Assembly: GCA_017445845.1 (NCBI GenBank)
Contig: JAFSRY010000015.1
Location: 1 to 64,000, forward strand
Source: Prevotella sp.
GTDB taxonomy: Bacteria > Bacteroidota > Bacteroidia > Bacteroidales > Bacteroidaceae
Reading direction: 5' to 3'
Length of the DNA stretch: 64,000 nucleotides
Under the pieces are notes generated by a model. It was given only the letters and a program-made list of their open reading frames with translations, did not search any database and was not told the origin of the DNA. A program made the position numbers and the translations under genes. Below are positions 24,732-33,390 of the stretch, piece by piece. Each line of letters starts with the position of its first letter. Within the stretch, counting starts at the first letter, position 1.

Positions 24732-26471
24732 TTATGCTTCTTCGGCTGCCTCAGGCTCGGCAGCGCGGAAGTTGGCAAGGTCTTCTGTGCAGAAGTTCTT
24801 GATGTAGGCAGCCTTACCGAGCACGTCTTCCTCAGCCATGCGCACATAGACATTGGCCGACTTGGCAAAGAGCTCGGGAGCGGCGGCGGCATCACGGATG
24901 ATGAGCAACGACATCACCAGTTCGGCGGTCATATCATACAGGCGGCGAGCCAGGAAATCGAAGGCTTCTTGGTTGTCAAGGCCTTTGGCATGGAGCAACG
25001 CATCCTCATAGACGGGGATGAGTTTCTCGATGCGGGTCTTAAGAACAGCCGTCTTGTCGCTGCCAGGCTCTATCTCTGCCAGCATGTCCTTGATGTTCTG
25101 CAACATCGTGCCGTTGGAGATATAGCGGATGGCTGCGACCACCTGCAACTGCGTCGTACCTTCATAGATAGAGAAGATGCGGGCATCACGATAGAGACGC
25201 TGACTCTTATATTCCATGATGAAACCACTGCCACCATGCACGCTGATGGCATCGTAGGCATTCTGGTTGGCATACTCTGAGTTCATACCCTTGGCCAGCG
25301 GTGTGAAGGCATCGGCCAGACGCTGATACTTCTTCAGTTCCTGCTTCTCCTCGGGTGTGAGCTTACGATCGCGCTCGATGTCTTCCAGACACTTGTAGAC
25401 ATCGACATAGCAAGCCGTCTGATACAGCAGTGAACGGCCGGCATCGAGTTTCGCCTTCATACGACTCAGCATATCGAAGACACCAGGGAAGTTGATAATC
25501 TTCGTATTGAACTGCTGACGCTCCTTGGCATAGGCCAGGGCTTCGTTGTAGGCTTCCTGCGAGAGGCCTACACTCTGAGCGGCAATGCCCAGACGGGCAC
25601 CGTTCATCAAGGCCATCACATACTTGATAAGTCCCAGACGGGTCGAGCCGCAAAGCTCTGCCTTGGCATTCTTGTAGGTCAGCTCACAGGTGGGACTTCC
25701 GTGGATACCGAGCTTGTGCTCGATGTGGCGCACGTCTACGCCGCCGTTACGCTTGTCGTAGATGAACATCGACAGGCCGCGGCCGTCCTTCGTGCCTTCC
25801 TCTGAACGGGCCAGCACGAGGTGGATGTCGCTGTCGCCATTGGTGATGAAGCGCTTCACACCGTTCAGGCGCCAACAGTTCTCCTTCTCATCGAAAGTAG
25901 CCTTCAGCATGACGCGCTGCAGGTCGCTTCCGGCATCAGGCTCGGTCAAGTCCATCGACATGCCTTCACCTTGGCAGACACGGGGGATATACTTCTGGCG
26001 CTGCTCCTCGGAACCGAACTCATAGAGGGTGTCGATACAAGACTGCAACGACCAGATGTTCTGGAAACCGGCATCAGCAGCCGAGATGATTTCTGAGAGC
26101 ATCGAGAACACGGCGTTCGGCAGGTTCAGACCGCCGTACCGACGAGGCATCGAGACGCCCCACAGGCCAGCCTTACGGGTGGCATCGAGGTTCTCGTAGG
26201 TCTTCGAAGCATAGATCATGCGGCCGTTCTCGAGGTGCGGACCTTCCAGGTCCACGTCCTCAGAGTTGGGAGCGATGATGTTGGCAGCCACGTCGCCCGT
26301 GATGTCGAGAATCTGCTTGTAGTTCTCGATGGCATCGCCCAGGTCGACGGGGGCGTAGTCGTATTCTTTCGCATCAGCGAAACCCTTTTCTTTCAGCTCG
26401 ACGATACGAGCCATCAGGGGGTGGTTCAGGTAGAACCCGATCTCAGGATGATCGCTATAATAGTTTGCCAT
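24732..26471 (-). CDS. Acyl-CoA dehydrogenase
   Basis: The 579-residue protein has the three acyl-CoA dehydrogenase domains. Motifs are MSMDLTEPDAGSDLQ (flavin/substrate loop), GVKRFITNG, the helical C-terminal domain, and IYEGTTQLQ, which supplies the position of the catalytic glutamate. The C-terminal 100 residues are an extra helical domain, as in the longer fatty-acid types. It oxidises an acyl-CoA and passes electrons to the ETF encoded upstream. The substrate is unknown. It starts five bases after the small membrane protein gene. Confidence 0.9.
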   Translation of the reverse strand: MANYYSDHPEIGFYLNHPLMARIVELKEKGFADAKEYDYAPVDLGDAIENYKQILDITGDVAANIIAPNSEDVDLEGPHLENGRMIYASKTYENLDATRKAGLWGVSMPRRYGGLNLPNAVFSMLSEIISAADAGFQNIWSLQSCIDTLYEFGSEEQRQKYIPRVCQGEGMSMDLTEPDAGSDLQRVMLKATFDEKENCWRLNGVKRFITNGDSDIHLVLARSEEGTKDGRGLSMFIYDKRNGGVDVRHIEHKLGIHGSPTCELTYKNAKAELCGSTRLGLIKYVMALMNGARLGIAAQSVGLSQEAYNEALAYAKERQQFNTKIINFPGVFDMLSRMKAKLDAGRSLLYQTACYVDVYKCLEDIERDRKLTPEEKQELKKYQRLADAFTPLAKGMNSEYANQNAYDAISVHGGSGFIMEYKSQRLYRDARIFSIYEGTTQLQVVAAIRYISNGTMLQNIKDMLAEIEPGSDKTAVLKTRIEKLIPVYEDALLHAKGLDNQEAFDFLARRLYDMTAELVMSLLIIRDAAAAPELFAKSANVYVRMAEEDVLGKAAYIKNFCTEDLANFRAAEPEAAEEA

Positions 26472-26476
26472 ATTAT

Positions 26477-26662
26477 TTATTTGTTTTCTTGATTCTTCTT
26501 ACGCACTCTTCCTCCTATTCTTGCGCCCAAAGCAACACCGCACATAAAAGCACAGAAGTTTACTGATGCTGCAAGTCCATAGTTGCCTTTCGTGTGAAAG
26601 AAAAAGGCTATGCCGAGCAGAGCAAGAGCACAAATAATGAGAAAATAATCCAGTGCCTTCAT
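26477..26662 (-). CDS. Small two-helix membrane protein, 61 aa
   Basis: The 61-residue protein has two hydrophobic helices (about 5-21 and 28-48) and a basic tail (RVRKKNQENK). I do not recognise a family. The gene is tightly packed between GxxExxY (45 bases) and acyl-CoA dehydrogenase (5 bases), so it is probably expressed. Confidence 0.6.
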   Translation of the reverse strand: MKALDYFLIICALALLGIAFFFHTKGNYGLAASVNFCAFMCGVALGARIGGRVRKKNQENK

Positions 26663-26707
26663 CTTACTTTGTTTAACATATAATTACCATCTAATTGTTC
26701 ATGAATT

Positions 26708-27145
26708 CTACGCATATACGGGTTCCATATTTTTGCTTAGCAGGATACATTCGTTTGTTTCCACATTGTATCCATAGCGTTCGCCCTGTAGTGACGGTTG
26801 CCCAAAATTGATGAGCAAGCCAATGGGCTTTCGTGTCAGTCGCAAGTAGTTGAAGAGCTGTGCCCTATGAGCAGTGTTCAACTCGTCTACAGACTTGAGT
26901 TCGACTACGACATCGCCCACCACTAGGTCCATCTGGTAATATTTTTCCAACTGATGGTGCTTGTAATAGCAAGGCAGATGCTTTTCCCGTTCGTTAGCGA
27001 TATTGTTGTCAAGTAGTTCAAGGTGGAGTGCTTCGTTATATATAGGCTCCAGTAATCCCCAACTCAATTCATCGTGAACATTCATCGCCGCTCCAATGAT
27101 TTGATATACGGTATCCTTATACTGCTTGAAATCCTTTACGAACAT
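26708..27145 (-). CDS. GxxExxY protein
   Basis: The 145-residue protein has the defining motif GLLEPIYNEAL (G-x2-E-x2-Y, about residue 30). It also has the nuclease-like signature VVVELKSVDEL, followed by HRAQLFNYLRLT and IGLLINFG. The fold resembles PD-(D/E)xK enzymes; the biological role is not known. It is unrelated to electron transfer and interrupts the etf operon. The repeat-bearing DNA on its upstream side suggests that it was inserted as a cassette. Confidence 0.85.
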   Translation of the reverse strand: MFVKDFKQYKDTVYQIIGAAMNVHDELSWGLLEPIYNEALHLELLDNNIANEREKHLPCYYKHHQLEKYYQMDLVVGDVVVELKSVDELNTAHRAQLFNYLRLTRKPIGLLINFGQPSLQGERYGYNVETNECILLSKNMEPVYA

Positions 27146-27147
27146 AC

Positions 27148-27186
27148 GTTATAAATTAATGGATAATACGCGGTAATTCGTGTTTA
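27148..27186 (-). repeat. Intergenic repeat, copy 1 (etfA downstream)
   Basis: Read on the minus strand, AAACACGAATTA followed by ATTATCCAT and AATTTAT matches the sequence at 28279-28318 on the plus strand. The two copies lie either side of etfA in opposite orientation. Confidence 0.55.
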
Positions 27187-27190
27187 TAAA

Positions 27191-28222
27191 CTACTTACTG
27201 TTCTGCTTGTAGTACTTAATCAACTTCGGAACGACTTCTTCAACAGTACCAACAATGACATAGTCAGCGATGCGATTGATGGGCGCATCAGGATCGCTGT
27301 TAATGCTGATGATGATGCCAGAGTCCTGCATACCGGCGATGTGCTGAATCTGACCAGAGATACCGCAGGCGATATACACCTTCGGATGAACGGTGACACC
27401 CGTCTGACCAATCTGACGGTCGTGATCCAACCAGCCTGCATCCACAGCGGCGCGGCTTCCGCCCACCTCACCATGCAGCACCTTGGCAAGCTGGAACAGC
27501 ATGTCGAAGTTCTCCTTCGAGCCCATACCATAACCACCGGCAACCACAATGGGAGCACCCTTCAGGTTGTGCTTGGCAGCCTGCACCTCGTGGGACAGCA
27601 CCTTCACGACATAAGCCTCCGGCGAGACATACTTAGAAACCTCAGGATATACAACCTCTTTGCGGCACTCACCTTCGTAGACAGCCTTCTGCATGACGCC
27701 CGAGCGGACGGTAGCCATCTGAGGACGGTGGTCGGGGTTGACAATCGTTGCCACGATGTTACCGCCAAAGGCAGGACGAATCTGATAGAGCAGGTTCTCA
27801 TAGACCTTGTCGTTCTTCTTGTCCTCATACGGACCAATCTCAAGTTCGGTGCAGTCAGCGGTCAGACCGCTGGTCAGCGAAGACGACACACGAGGTCCGA
27901 GGTCGCGGCCGATGACCGTAGCACCCATCAGACAGATCTGCGGCTGCTCCTCCTTGAAGAGGTTGACGAGAATGTCCGTATGGGGAGCCGACGTATAAGG
28001 GAACAGACCATCGCCATCGAAGACAAACAGCTTGTCAACGCCGTAAGGTAGAATTTGCTCTTCCACCTTGCCCTTGATGCCTGTGCCGGCAACAACGGCA
28101 TGAAGTTCGACGCCAAGCGTATTGGCGAGTTTGCGACCCTTGGTCAGCAACTCCTGAGATACTTCCTGTACATGAGTACCTTCTATTTCGCAATATACAA
28201 AAACGTTATTCATAATCTTCAA
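27191..28222 (-). CDS. etfA: Electron transfer flavoprotein, alpha subunit
   Basis: The 343-residue protein has the N-terminal alpha/beta domain and the C-terminal FAD-binding domain with VAGGYGMGSKENF and the signature GVTVHPKVYIACGISGQIQH, then SINSDPDAPINRIADY. It pairs with EtfB to accept electrons from the acyl-CoA dehydrogenase. Translation may start at the second Met (28213). It lies 112 bases after etfB, a gap filled by a palindromic repeat. Confidence 0.93.
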   Translation of the reverse strand: MKIMNNVFVYCEIEGTHVQEVSQELLTKGRKLANTLGVELHAVVAGTGIKGKVEEQILPYGVDKLFVFDGDGLFPYTSAPHTDILVNLFKEEQPQICLMGATVIGRDLGPRVSSSLTSGLTADCTELEIGPYEDKKNDKVYENLLYQIRPAFGGNIVATIVNPDHRPQMATVRSGVMQKAVYEGECRKEVVYPEVSKYVSPEAYVVKVLSHEVQAAKHNLKGAPIVVAGGYGMGSKENFDMLFQLAKVLHGEVGGSRAAVDAGWLDHDRQIGQTGVTVHPKVYIACGISGQIQHIAGMQDSGIIISINSDPDAPINRIADYVIVGTVEEVVPKLIKYYKQNSK

Positions 28223-28239
28223 CTTAAATTAATTCATGA

Positions 28240-28318
28240 AAAATTCGTGTTCAATTGATGGCAATTCATGTTAAAATATTAAACACGAATTATCATTAAT
28301 TATCCATGAATTTATCAC
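28240..28318. repeat. Palindromic intergenic repeat between etfB and etfA
   Basis: AATTCGTGTT and AACACGAATT form perfect 10-base arms, and TTCATG/CATGAA extend the dyad. The right half (28279-28318) is the inverted partner of 27148-27186. It would form a stem-loop in the operon mRNA. Confidence 0.6.
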
Positions 28319-28334
28319 AAATTTATAGTTCATG

Positions 28335-29207
28335 TTAGCCAATGATTTTCTCGTCCAACAATTCTTTGATCATACCCTCTACATCAGCATCGGAAGCCGT
28401 CAAAGTCTTCGACTCCTTAGCCTGAAAAACGATATTCTTCACCGCCTTCACCTTCGTGGGAGAACCGGCAAGGCCACACTGGTTGGCATCACCATTGACA
28501 TCGGCCACCGACCACTGGTTCAGAGTCAGCTCGGGGCGCTCGTCGTAGAGGTAGTCGTAAGCGGTACCTTCTGCCGGGCGCTCCATGGGGCAAGTGGCAC
28601 GCTTGAACTTCATCACCAGCTTAGCATTCTGCGGACGGCAGGGGGCTGCGCTACTGTTCACCGTGATGACCACAGGAAGCGGTGCCTCTACAGTCTCTAC
28701 ACCACCGTCGATATGACGGCGGATGAGGGCCTTTCCGTCCTCCACCTTCAGGATTTCCTCAGCATAGGTCACCTGGTTGAGCCCCAGCTTCTGAGCCACC
28801 TGCGGACCCACCTGAGCCGTATCACCATCGATGGCCTGACGACCACCGAGCACGATGTCGACATCACCAATCTTCTTGATGGCCGTAGCCAACGCATAGG
28901 AAGTAGCCAGCGTGTCAGCACCGGCAAAGAGACGGTCGGTCAGCAGCCAGCCGGTATCGGCACCGCGATAAAGACCTTGACGGATGATTTCACCTGCACG
29001 AGGAGGACCCATCGTGAGAATTCCTACAGTAGAGCCCGGATGCTGCTCCTTCAGACGGAGAGCCTGCTCCAGGGCGTTTAAATCTTCGGGGTTGAAGATG
29101 GCGGGCAAGGCGGCACGGTTCACAGTACCTTCGGCTGTCATGGCGTCCTTACCCACATTTCGGGTGTCTGGCACTTGCTTGGCCAGAACTACAATTTTTA
29201 ATGCCAT
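28335..29207 (-). CDS. etfB: Electron transfer flavoprotein, beta subunit
   Basis: The 290-residue protein starts LKIVVLAKQVPDT, the usual EtfB start, and contains LGGRQAIDGDTAQVGPQVAQKLG, shown here in part, and the C-terminal family block. It carries AMP and forms the ETF heterodimer with EtfA. It is the first gene of the operon etfB-etfA-GxxExxY-small protein-acyl-CoA dehydrogenase and has a full consensus promoter at 29239-29270. Confidence 0.93.
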   Translation of the reverse strand: MALKIVVLAKQVPDTRNVGKDAMTAEGTVNRAALPAIFNPEDLNALEQALRLKEQHPGSTVGILTMGPPRAGEIIRQGLYRGADTGWLLTDRLFAGADTLATSYALATAIKKIGDVDIVLGGRQAIDGDTAQVGPQVAQKLGLNQVTYAEEILKVEDGKALIRRHIDGGVETVEAPLPVVITVNSSAAPCRPQNAKLVMKFKRATCPMERPAEGTAYDYLYDERPELTLNQWSVADVNGDANQCGLAGSPTKVKAVKNIVFQAKESKTLTASDADVEGMIKELLDEKIIG

Positions 29208-29238
29208 ATATTATATAATAATGTGTACTTTCAGCCTG

Positions 29239-29270
29239 CAAATTTACTAACTTTTTGCGGGTTAGCCAAA
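29239..29270 (-). promoter_or_regulatory. Promoter of the etf operon
   Basis: On the minus strand TTTG (29270-29267), 20 bases, TAAATTTG (29246-29239), 32 bases before the etfB start codon. Confidence 0.75.
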
Positions 29271-29354
29271 TATTAGTAATTAAAAATGCAGAAATTGTTG
29301 GAATTGATTGATTTAGAAGGTCCCCACAGAAGACATTTCCGCCCACCTCATTAA

Positions 29355-29442
29355 TAGTGCACCGACACCCACACAAAACAGCTCCGACAATACCACTTAA
29401 CAGCACCGGCACCCCCAAAAAACAGCATCGGCAAACACGAAT
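29355..29442. repeat. Tandem array, four 22-base units (AACAGC family)
   Basis: Units start at 29355, 29377, 29399 and 29421. Consensus begins AACAGCNCCGGCA; the first unit is diverged (TAGTGCACCGACA). No dyad is obvious in this family. It lies upstream of the etf promoter and 17 bases before a second array. Confidence 0.75.
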
Positions 29443-29459
29443 AAAAACTTCGGAAAAGT

Positions 29460-29547
29460 AAATTCAGTTAATTTGTTGACCAAATTCAGTTGATTTGCTG
29501 ACCAAATTCAGTTAATTTGCTGACCAAATTCAGTTAATTTGCTTTCC
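29460..29547. repeat. Tandem array, four 22-base units (CAAATT family)
   Basis: Units start at 29460, 29482, 29504 and 29526. Nearly all carry the dyad CAAATTCAGTTAATTTG, with arms CAAATT/AATTTG and a five-base centre. The units differ by single bases. The array follows the AACAGC array with the same 22-base period. Confidence 0.9.
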
Positions 29548-29653
29548 CCCTTTATAGAAACGGCATACAGAAGACTAAGACATTAAGCCCGAAGAACTAC
29601 AAAGTCGACATCAAGAAAAAGGGAAAAGGGGAAAAAGTAAACAAGTAGACAAG

Positions 29654-29714
29654 TAAAAAAGAAGACGAACACCCACCACACTTATCCGTAGAACGAGTGT
29701 AATGAGTGTTCGTC
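29654..29714 (-). terminator. Terminator of the InlB-repeat/small-peptide operon
   Basis: GACGAACAC (29664-29672) pairs with GTGTTCGTC (29706-29714); an inner ACACT/AGTGT stem sits in the loop. On the minus strand TTCTTTTTTACTT follows. The rest of 29548-29753 shows only a small GCGAC/GTCGC hairpin. Confidence 0.75.
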
Positions 29715-29753
29715 AGTGTTTGGACTTGCGACAGAAAGTCGCTCCGCTATCGC

Positions 29754-29930
29754 TTAGTCCTCCCAGAGGTCAGGCGTCTGCCTTTTCGACATGATGTCTT
29801 GCTCATTCAGTTCGTCGCTGCTATCTGTATCCATGATGCCGAAGCTGGAGACGGCAGCCAGAAGTGAATGGGGCATGAGGCGAGTGACAGTGGTCTCTGG
29901 TGCATGATATAAAGTCTTATTGCTTGTCAT
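29754..29930 (-). CDS. Small peptide, LMAxS-type, copy 2 (58 aa)
   Basis: The 58-residue peptide shares a pattern with the peptide at 31509-31667: a basic start with a Pro, SLLAAVSSFG in the middle, an acidic stretch with EQDIMSK, and an ending of LWED. ATG 29930 has GGAGG nine bases upstream; the earlier ATG at 29945 overlaps that ribosome binding site. Small proteins of this pattern are common in Bacteroidales and have no assigned function. It follows its large secreted partner by 18 bases. Confidence 0.65.
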   Translation of the reverse strand: MTSNKTLYHAPETTVTRLMPHSLLAAVSSFGIMDTDSSDELNEQDIMSKRQTPDLWED

Positions 29931-29948
29931 AGTATAATCCTCCATGAT

Positions 29949-31361
29949 TTATTGGTTGATAAACTTCTTTCCGTTCTTGATGACCAGACCGCGATAGTCG
30001 TCGGCCACCCGCTGTCCCTGCAGGTTATAGACGGCCTCGTCGCTCATGCGTTCAGCAATTTGAGCAGCGATGCTGTTCGTCACGTCGTCGTCAGCAAAGC
30101 CGATGAAGTCCTTTGCGCTTTCTGTCACGACGATATAGGCCTTACCCTGAGGAATCGTCGCTCCGCTCTTTACCCTATAGAAGCCTACGACATCATTCCG
30201 CTTACCCAATGCATACTGAGTGCCATCAGCAGTGACGGGACCGCTGGCAGTGCTTTTCAATTGGTTTCTATTAAACTTTTGGGGATTATCTTCTCCCCAG
30301 CCGAAGAGGTCAAGTTCACCTAAGTACCATGTTGGAGGAAGATTATAGGTTTTATTGGGTGTTCCAATTAAGATTGCACCATGATTATTAGGAACTCCTT
30401 TTAAGCCAGTTAACAGTTTAACCTTTCCGTCAACAACCATTGCAGGATATGCCATAAGGTCGGTATCATCGTCATAACGAAATGCTTTTGGACAAGAGAA
30501 AGTGGCTATTCCATCAGAATTCATGGTAAAAGGATTAATGCCAAATTCAGCTGTATAATGGTTATCTCCAATATTATAAGTCACGGAATTAGATGTCGTC
30601 TCTACCCCATTTTTGTCAACCCATTTAACAAAATGGCATCCAGGTGAAGGGTTAGCCGTGATTGTTATCTCCGTGCCCATTTCTTGATTATAGAGGTTTT
30701 CGATACTGCTCTCTATAGTACCTATTGTTCCACAATCTCCGGGTCTGTGACCATCTTTATAGGCATAGACTTCTATCATGTCTGCATAGAATTGGAAATC
30801 AGGGGATGCTGACCAAGTGCCGTTGTCACGAGCATACGCTCTGTCTTGTTTATTAGTGGTACCGCTAATTTCAGTTTCAGAATGCCCATCTTGGCGTCCA
30901 GTATTTACGTTAACCCGAAGTTTTATCGTTCCATCTTCTATTTTGTAGAAAGATCCATCTGACTGGTTTTTATTATAGGAACCTTTAACAAAGTCAGTAG
31001 AAGAATAAGCATGGTCATTTCTCAGTACTTTTACGAAGTCAATCAGATATACAGTTCTATTGCTGTTAGGCCTAACACAAAGCCATAGTGGAACCTGCCT
31101 CTTTTTACTATCTTCAGTCGCATTCAAATCATCATCATTGTCTCCAATAGTCACTTTCATTGAGACCTCTTCTGTTCCTTGTCCACTTTCTTCGCTTATC
31201 AAATCGTCGGCATTATCACGTTCAAGGTACACTATTCCGGCACCTGTTGGCGAACTGTTTAATTTGGCCCAAACATTGAAAAAACCAGTAGCCCGAACAT
31301 TACCCCCCCCAATAATCACCATCAGGGTGAGGGCCATAAAGAATTTAATTGTATTTTTCAT
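29949..31361 (-). CDS. Secreted InlB-repeat-like protein with C-terminal sorting tail, copy 2
   Basis: The 470-residue protein has a signal peptide (1-24). An N-terminal domain starts KLNSSPTGAGIVYLE. Around residues 205-275 there is CGTIGTIESS and PGCHFVKWVDKNG, which looks like a divergent InlB-type beta-repeat. A further beta-rich part follows, and the tail is AVYNLQGQRV...NGKKFINQ. The tail resembles type IX-like sorting signals. It is a paralogue of the protein at 31690-33123 and is likewise followed by a small peptide gene. Ligand and function are unknown. Confidence 0.75.
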   Translation of the reverse strand: MKNTIKFFMALTLMVIIGGGNVRATGFFNVWAKLNSSPTGAGIVYLERDNADDLISEESGQGTEEVSMKVTIGDNDDDLNATEDSKKRQVPLWLCVRPNSNRTVYLIDFVKVLRNDHAYSSTDFVKGSYNKNQSDGSFYKIEDGTIKLRVNVNTGRQDGHSETEISGTTNKQDRAYARDNGTWSASPDFQFYADMIEVYAYKDGHRPGDCGTIGTIESSIENLYNQEMGTEITITANPSPGCHFVKWVDKNGVETTSNSVTYNIGDNHYTAEFGINPFTMNSDGIATFSCPKAFRYDDDTDLMAYPAMVVDGKVKLLTGLKGVPNNHGAILIGTPNKTYNLPPTWYLGELDLFGWGEDNPQKFNRNQLKSTASGPVTADGTQYALGKRNDVVGFYRVKSGATIPQGKAYIVVTESAKDFIGFADDDVTNSIAAQIAERMSDEAVYNLQGQRVADDYRGLVIKNGKKFINQ

Positions 31362-31508
31362 CGTTTAATCTTTTATCTTTGTTTTTTGTAATAGAAATAG
31401 ATTTGTATGATGTTTTACATGGTAAAGTCCAAGCCAAAGACAGGAGTGCCGGTGAGCACCCTGCCTTTGGCCTGGGGAAATGTGTGTTAAGCTAAGCTAT
31501 GCTCGCTA

Positions 31509-31667
31509 TTACTCGTCCCAAATACTTGTTGAGGTTTCGGGCTTTGCGAGGATATCTTCGCTTGTTACGTCTTCATCCTTATTGATAGTGTATGAAGCGG
31601 CAGCCATGAGTGTTTCTGCCTCGAGTGCCTTCACACGGATGGTGGGAATGATATATGCTTTTGTCAT
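31509..31667 (-). CDS. Small peptide, LMAxS-type, copy 1 (52 aa)
   Basis: The 52-residue peptide begins MTKAYIIPTIRVKALEAE, has TLMAAASYTI in the middle, an acidic DEDVTSEDILAK and ends SIWDE. AGGAG lies nine bases before the ATG. The K-x-Y-x2-P start and LMAxS core match a widespread group of small Bacteroidales proteins of unknown role. It follows its large partner by 22 bases and precedes the second large/small pair. Confidence 0.7.
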   Translation of the reverse strand: MTKAYIIPTIRVKALEAETLMAAASYTINKDEDVTSEDILAKPETSTSIWDE

Positions 31668-31689
31668 AATTCTTTTCTCCTATACATTA

Positions 31690-33123
31690 TTATTTGTTGA
31701 AATACTTCTTGCCGTTCATAATCACGATGCCACGATAGTTGTCGCTGACCTTCTGACCCTGGAGGTTGTAGACAGTATTCTTCTTCTCAGGATTGATCAT
31801 GTTGGCAATAGCAGTGGTCTCACCATCGAGAGGCAGGAAGTCCTTAGCGTCGGCTTCATCCAGTTCAATATAAGCCTTGTTGGTAGGAATAACCTCACCG
31901 ACAGCAAGATGGTAGAAACCTACGCCATTAGTTCCGTCAGCAAGTACATACTGCTTACCATCGGCAGTAACAGGAGCCTTAGGAGTACCCAGCAGCTGAT
32001 CGCTGTCATAACCCATACCTTCAGGAATCTCGCTAGTGAAAGCTTGATAGAATCCGAGTTCGCCCAAATCAGCAGCGGGGCTGAATTCGTAGTCACCTTC
32101 ATCACCTACGAGGATGCAAGGATGCAGGTCACCATCGCTGTTGGGAGCACCATTGAAGCCATTGAGCAGCACCACATATCCATTTTCTACTTTTGCAGGA
32201 TAAGCCTTCAGATTCTCGGAAGTGAAGGAGAAGCCCTTAGCATTGCAGTAAGAAGCCACACCCTTTGCACCGATATGGACAGTGGAAATCTTAAATTCAG
32301 GAGTGTAATACTCACCAGCAGTAGCGGTGAATGTCAGAGGATTGTCAGTCAATTCAGTACCGTCATTCTTCTTCCACTTTACAAATTCGCATCCAGGAAC
32401 GGGCTCGGCTGTCAAAGTCAACTGCTGACCAATGGCAATCATGTCGTCACTGATGGTAACGGTACCGATCGTTCCGCAGTTGCCCGGCTTTTGCTGTGCA
32501 GGATATGCGTAGAAAATAGAAGTGGGAACGGCATCTTCAGGGAAGAACAAAGCATAGTAGGTGACGTCGACACCCTCAGGCATTGAATAGTCTTGGCCTG
32601 TGGTATATCTGGTTTCTTTAAAACCGGTGTCATTGCTGTCACTATTCGAGTGGCCGGCCCTGTCAACATTAGCGGCTATTTTGTAGTAACCGGCAACAGA
32701 ATAACTACCCTGCTTTGCATCTGCACCTTGAATCTCACCGATAAAGTCGTCGGTGGTGCTCCAATGTTCCTCAGAGGCATTGTAAGTAGCCTCAGTAACA
32801 AAGCCACCGAAAACATAGCCTGCATTGGCAGTAGGAAGGACATAAATGTCCTTAGAAGTAGAAGTAACAGCAATCTCGACCTCTTCAGCGGTTGGCGTGT
32901 CGATATAACCATCCTGATTTGCCTGATTGAACTGTTCGCCATTCTGTGCATTGGCGGATTTGGCCTCACCAGTGTCAGCAGAGCGCACATACACCTTGCC
33001 GGCACCTACTGGGCTTGTTTTGACTGCAGCTTTGAAATTGTAGAATGTTGCAGCACCAGCCCATGCTTGGCTCATGGAAAGCAACATGGCTGCCATGGCC
33101 ATAATTCTTTTTGTTGTTCTCAT
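31690..33123 (-). CDS. Secreted InlB-repeat-like protein with C-terminal sorting tail, copy 1
   Basis: From ATG 33123 the 477-residue protein has a signal peptide (1-21). It shares with the copy at 29949-31361 the TSPVGAGKVYV start, the CGTIGTVTIS and PGCEFVKWKKNDG block (about 214-280), the domain containing PVTADGKQYVLA, and the tail NTVYNLQGQKV...NGKKYFNK. It is the first gene of the four-gene operon. The upstream extension to 33381 crosses the likely promoter and was discarded. Its role is unknown; cell-surface display is the most likely location. Confidence 0.8.
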   Translation of the reverse strand: MRTTKRIMAMAAMLLSMSQAWAGAATFYNFKAAVKTSPVGAGKVYVRSADTGEAKSANAQNGEQFNQANQDGYIDTPTAEEVEIAVTSTSKDIYVLPTANAGYVFGGFVTEATYNASEEHWSTTDDFIGEIQGADAKQGSYSVAGYYKIAANVDRAGHSNSDSNDTGFKETRYTTGQDYSMPEGVDVTYYALFFPEDAVPTSIFYAYPAQQKPGNCGTIGTVTISDDMIAIGQQLTLTAEPVPGCEFVKWKKNDGTELTDNPLTFTATAGEYYTPEFKISTVHIGAKGVASYCNAKGFSFTSENLKAYPAKVENGYVVLLNGFNGAPNSDGDLHPCILVGDEGDYEFSPAADLGELGFYQAFTSEIPEGMGYDSDQLLGTPKAPVTADGKQYVLADGTNGVGFYHLAVGEVIPTNKAYIELDEADAKDFLPLDGETTAIANMINPEKKNTVYNLQGQKVSDNYRGIVIMNGKKYFNK

Positions 33124-33222
33124 CTTGTTGATTTTTAGTTTAAAGTTTATAAAATGATAATTTGTTGTCACTTCAAAAGAGGATTTGTCAACTCTAATCC
33201 TATTGTTGAATGAATCACGCCG

Positions 33223-33230
33223 CAAAATTA
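33223..33230 (-). promoter_or_regulatory. Probable -7 element of the InlB-repeat/small-peptide operon
   Basis: TAATTTTG on the minus strand, about 100 bases before the start codon at 33123. The expected -33 position is AT-only with no TTG. Confidence 0.45.
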
Positions 33231-33357
33231 CTTGATTATTATATAATATAATGTAAAAAACGAACACAAAAATATAAAAAACGAACCAAAAAACTCTTTC
33301 AGACCCGATTTTAATAGTTTTTGTCAGGAAATGGCTGCATCTTTGGAAAAAAGTTCT

Positions 33358-33365
33358 TAACTTTG
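33358..33365 (+). promoter_or_regulatory. Probable -7 element of the DUF4105 gene
   Basis: TAACTTTG lies 26 bases before the start codon. The -33 region shows only GCTG. Confidence 0.45.
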
Positions 33366-33390
33366 CACTCGTACGATACATAAGAAAAGA

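Noticed and set aside
29754..31667. RiPP biosynthesis locus with the small peptides as precursors
   Set aside because: No radical SAM, cyclodehydratase, protease or ABC exporter gene is near.
33124..33381. N-terminal extension of the InlB-repeat-like protein
   Set aside because: It crosses the probable promoter, and the signal peptide starts at 33123.
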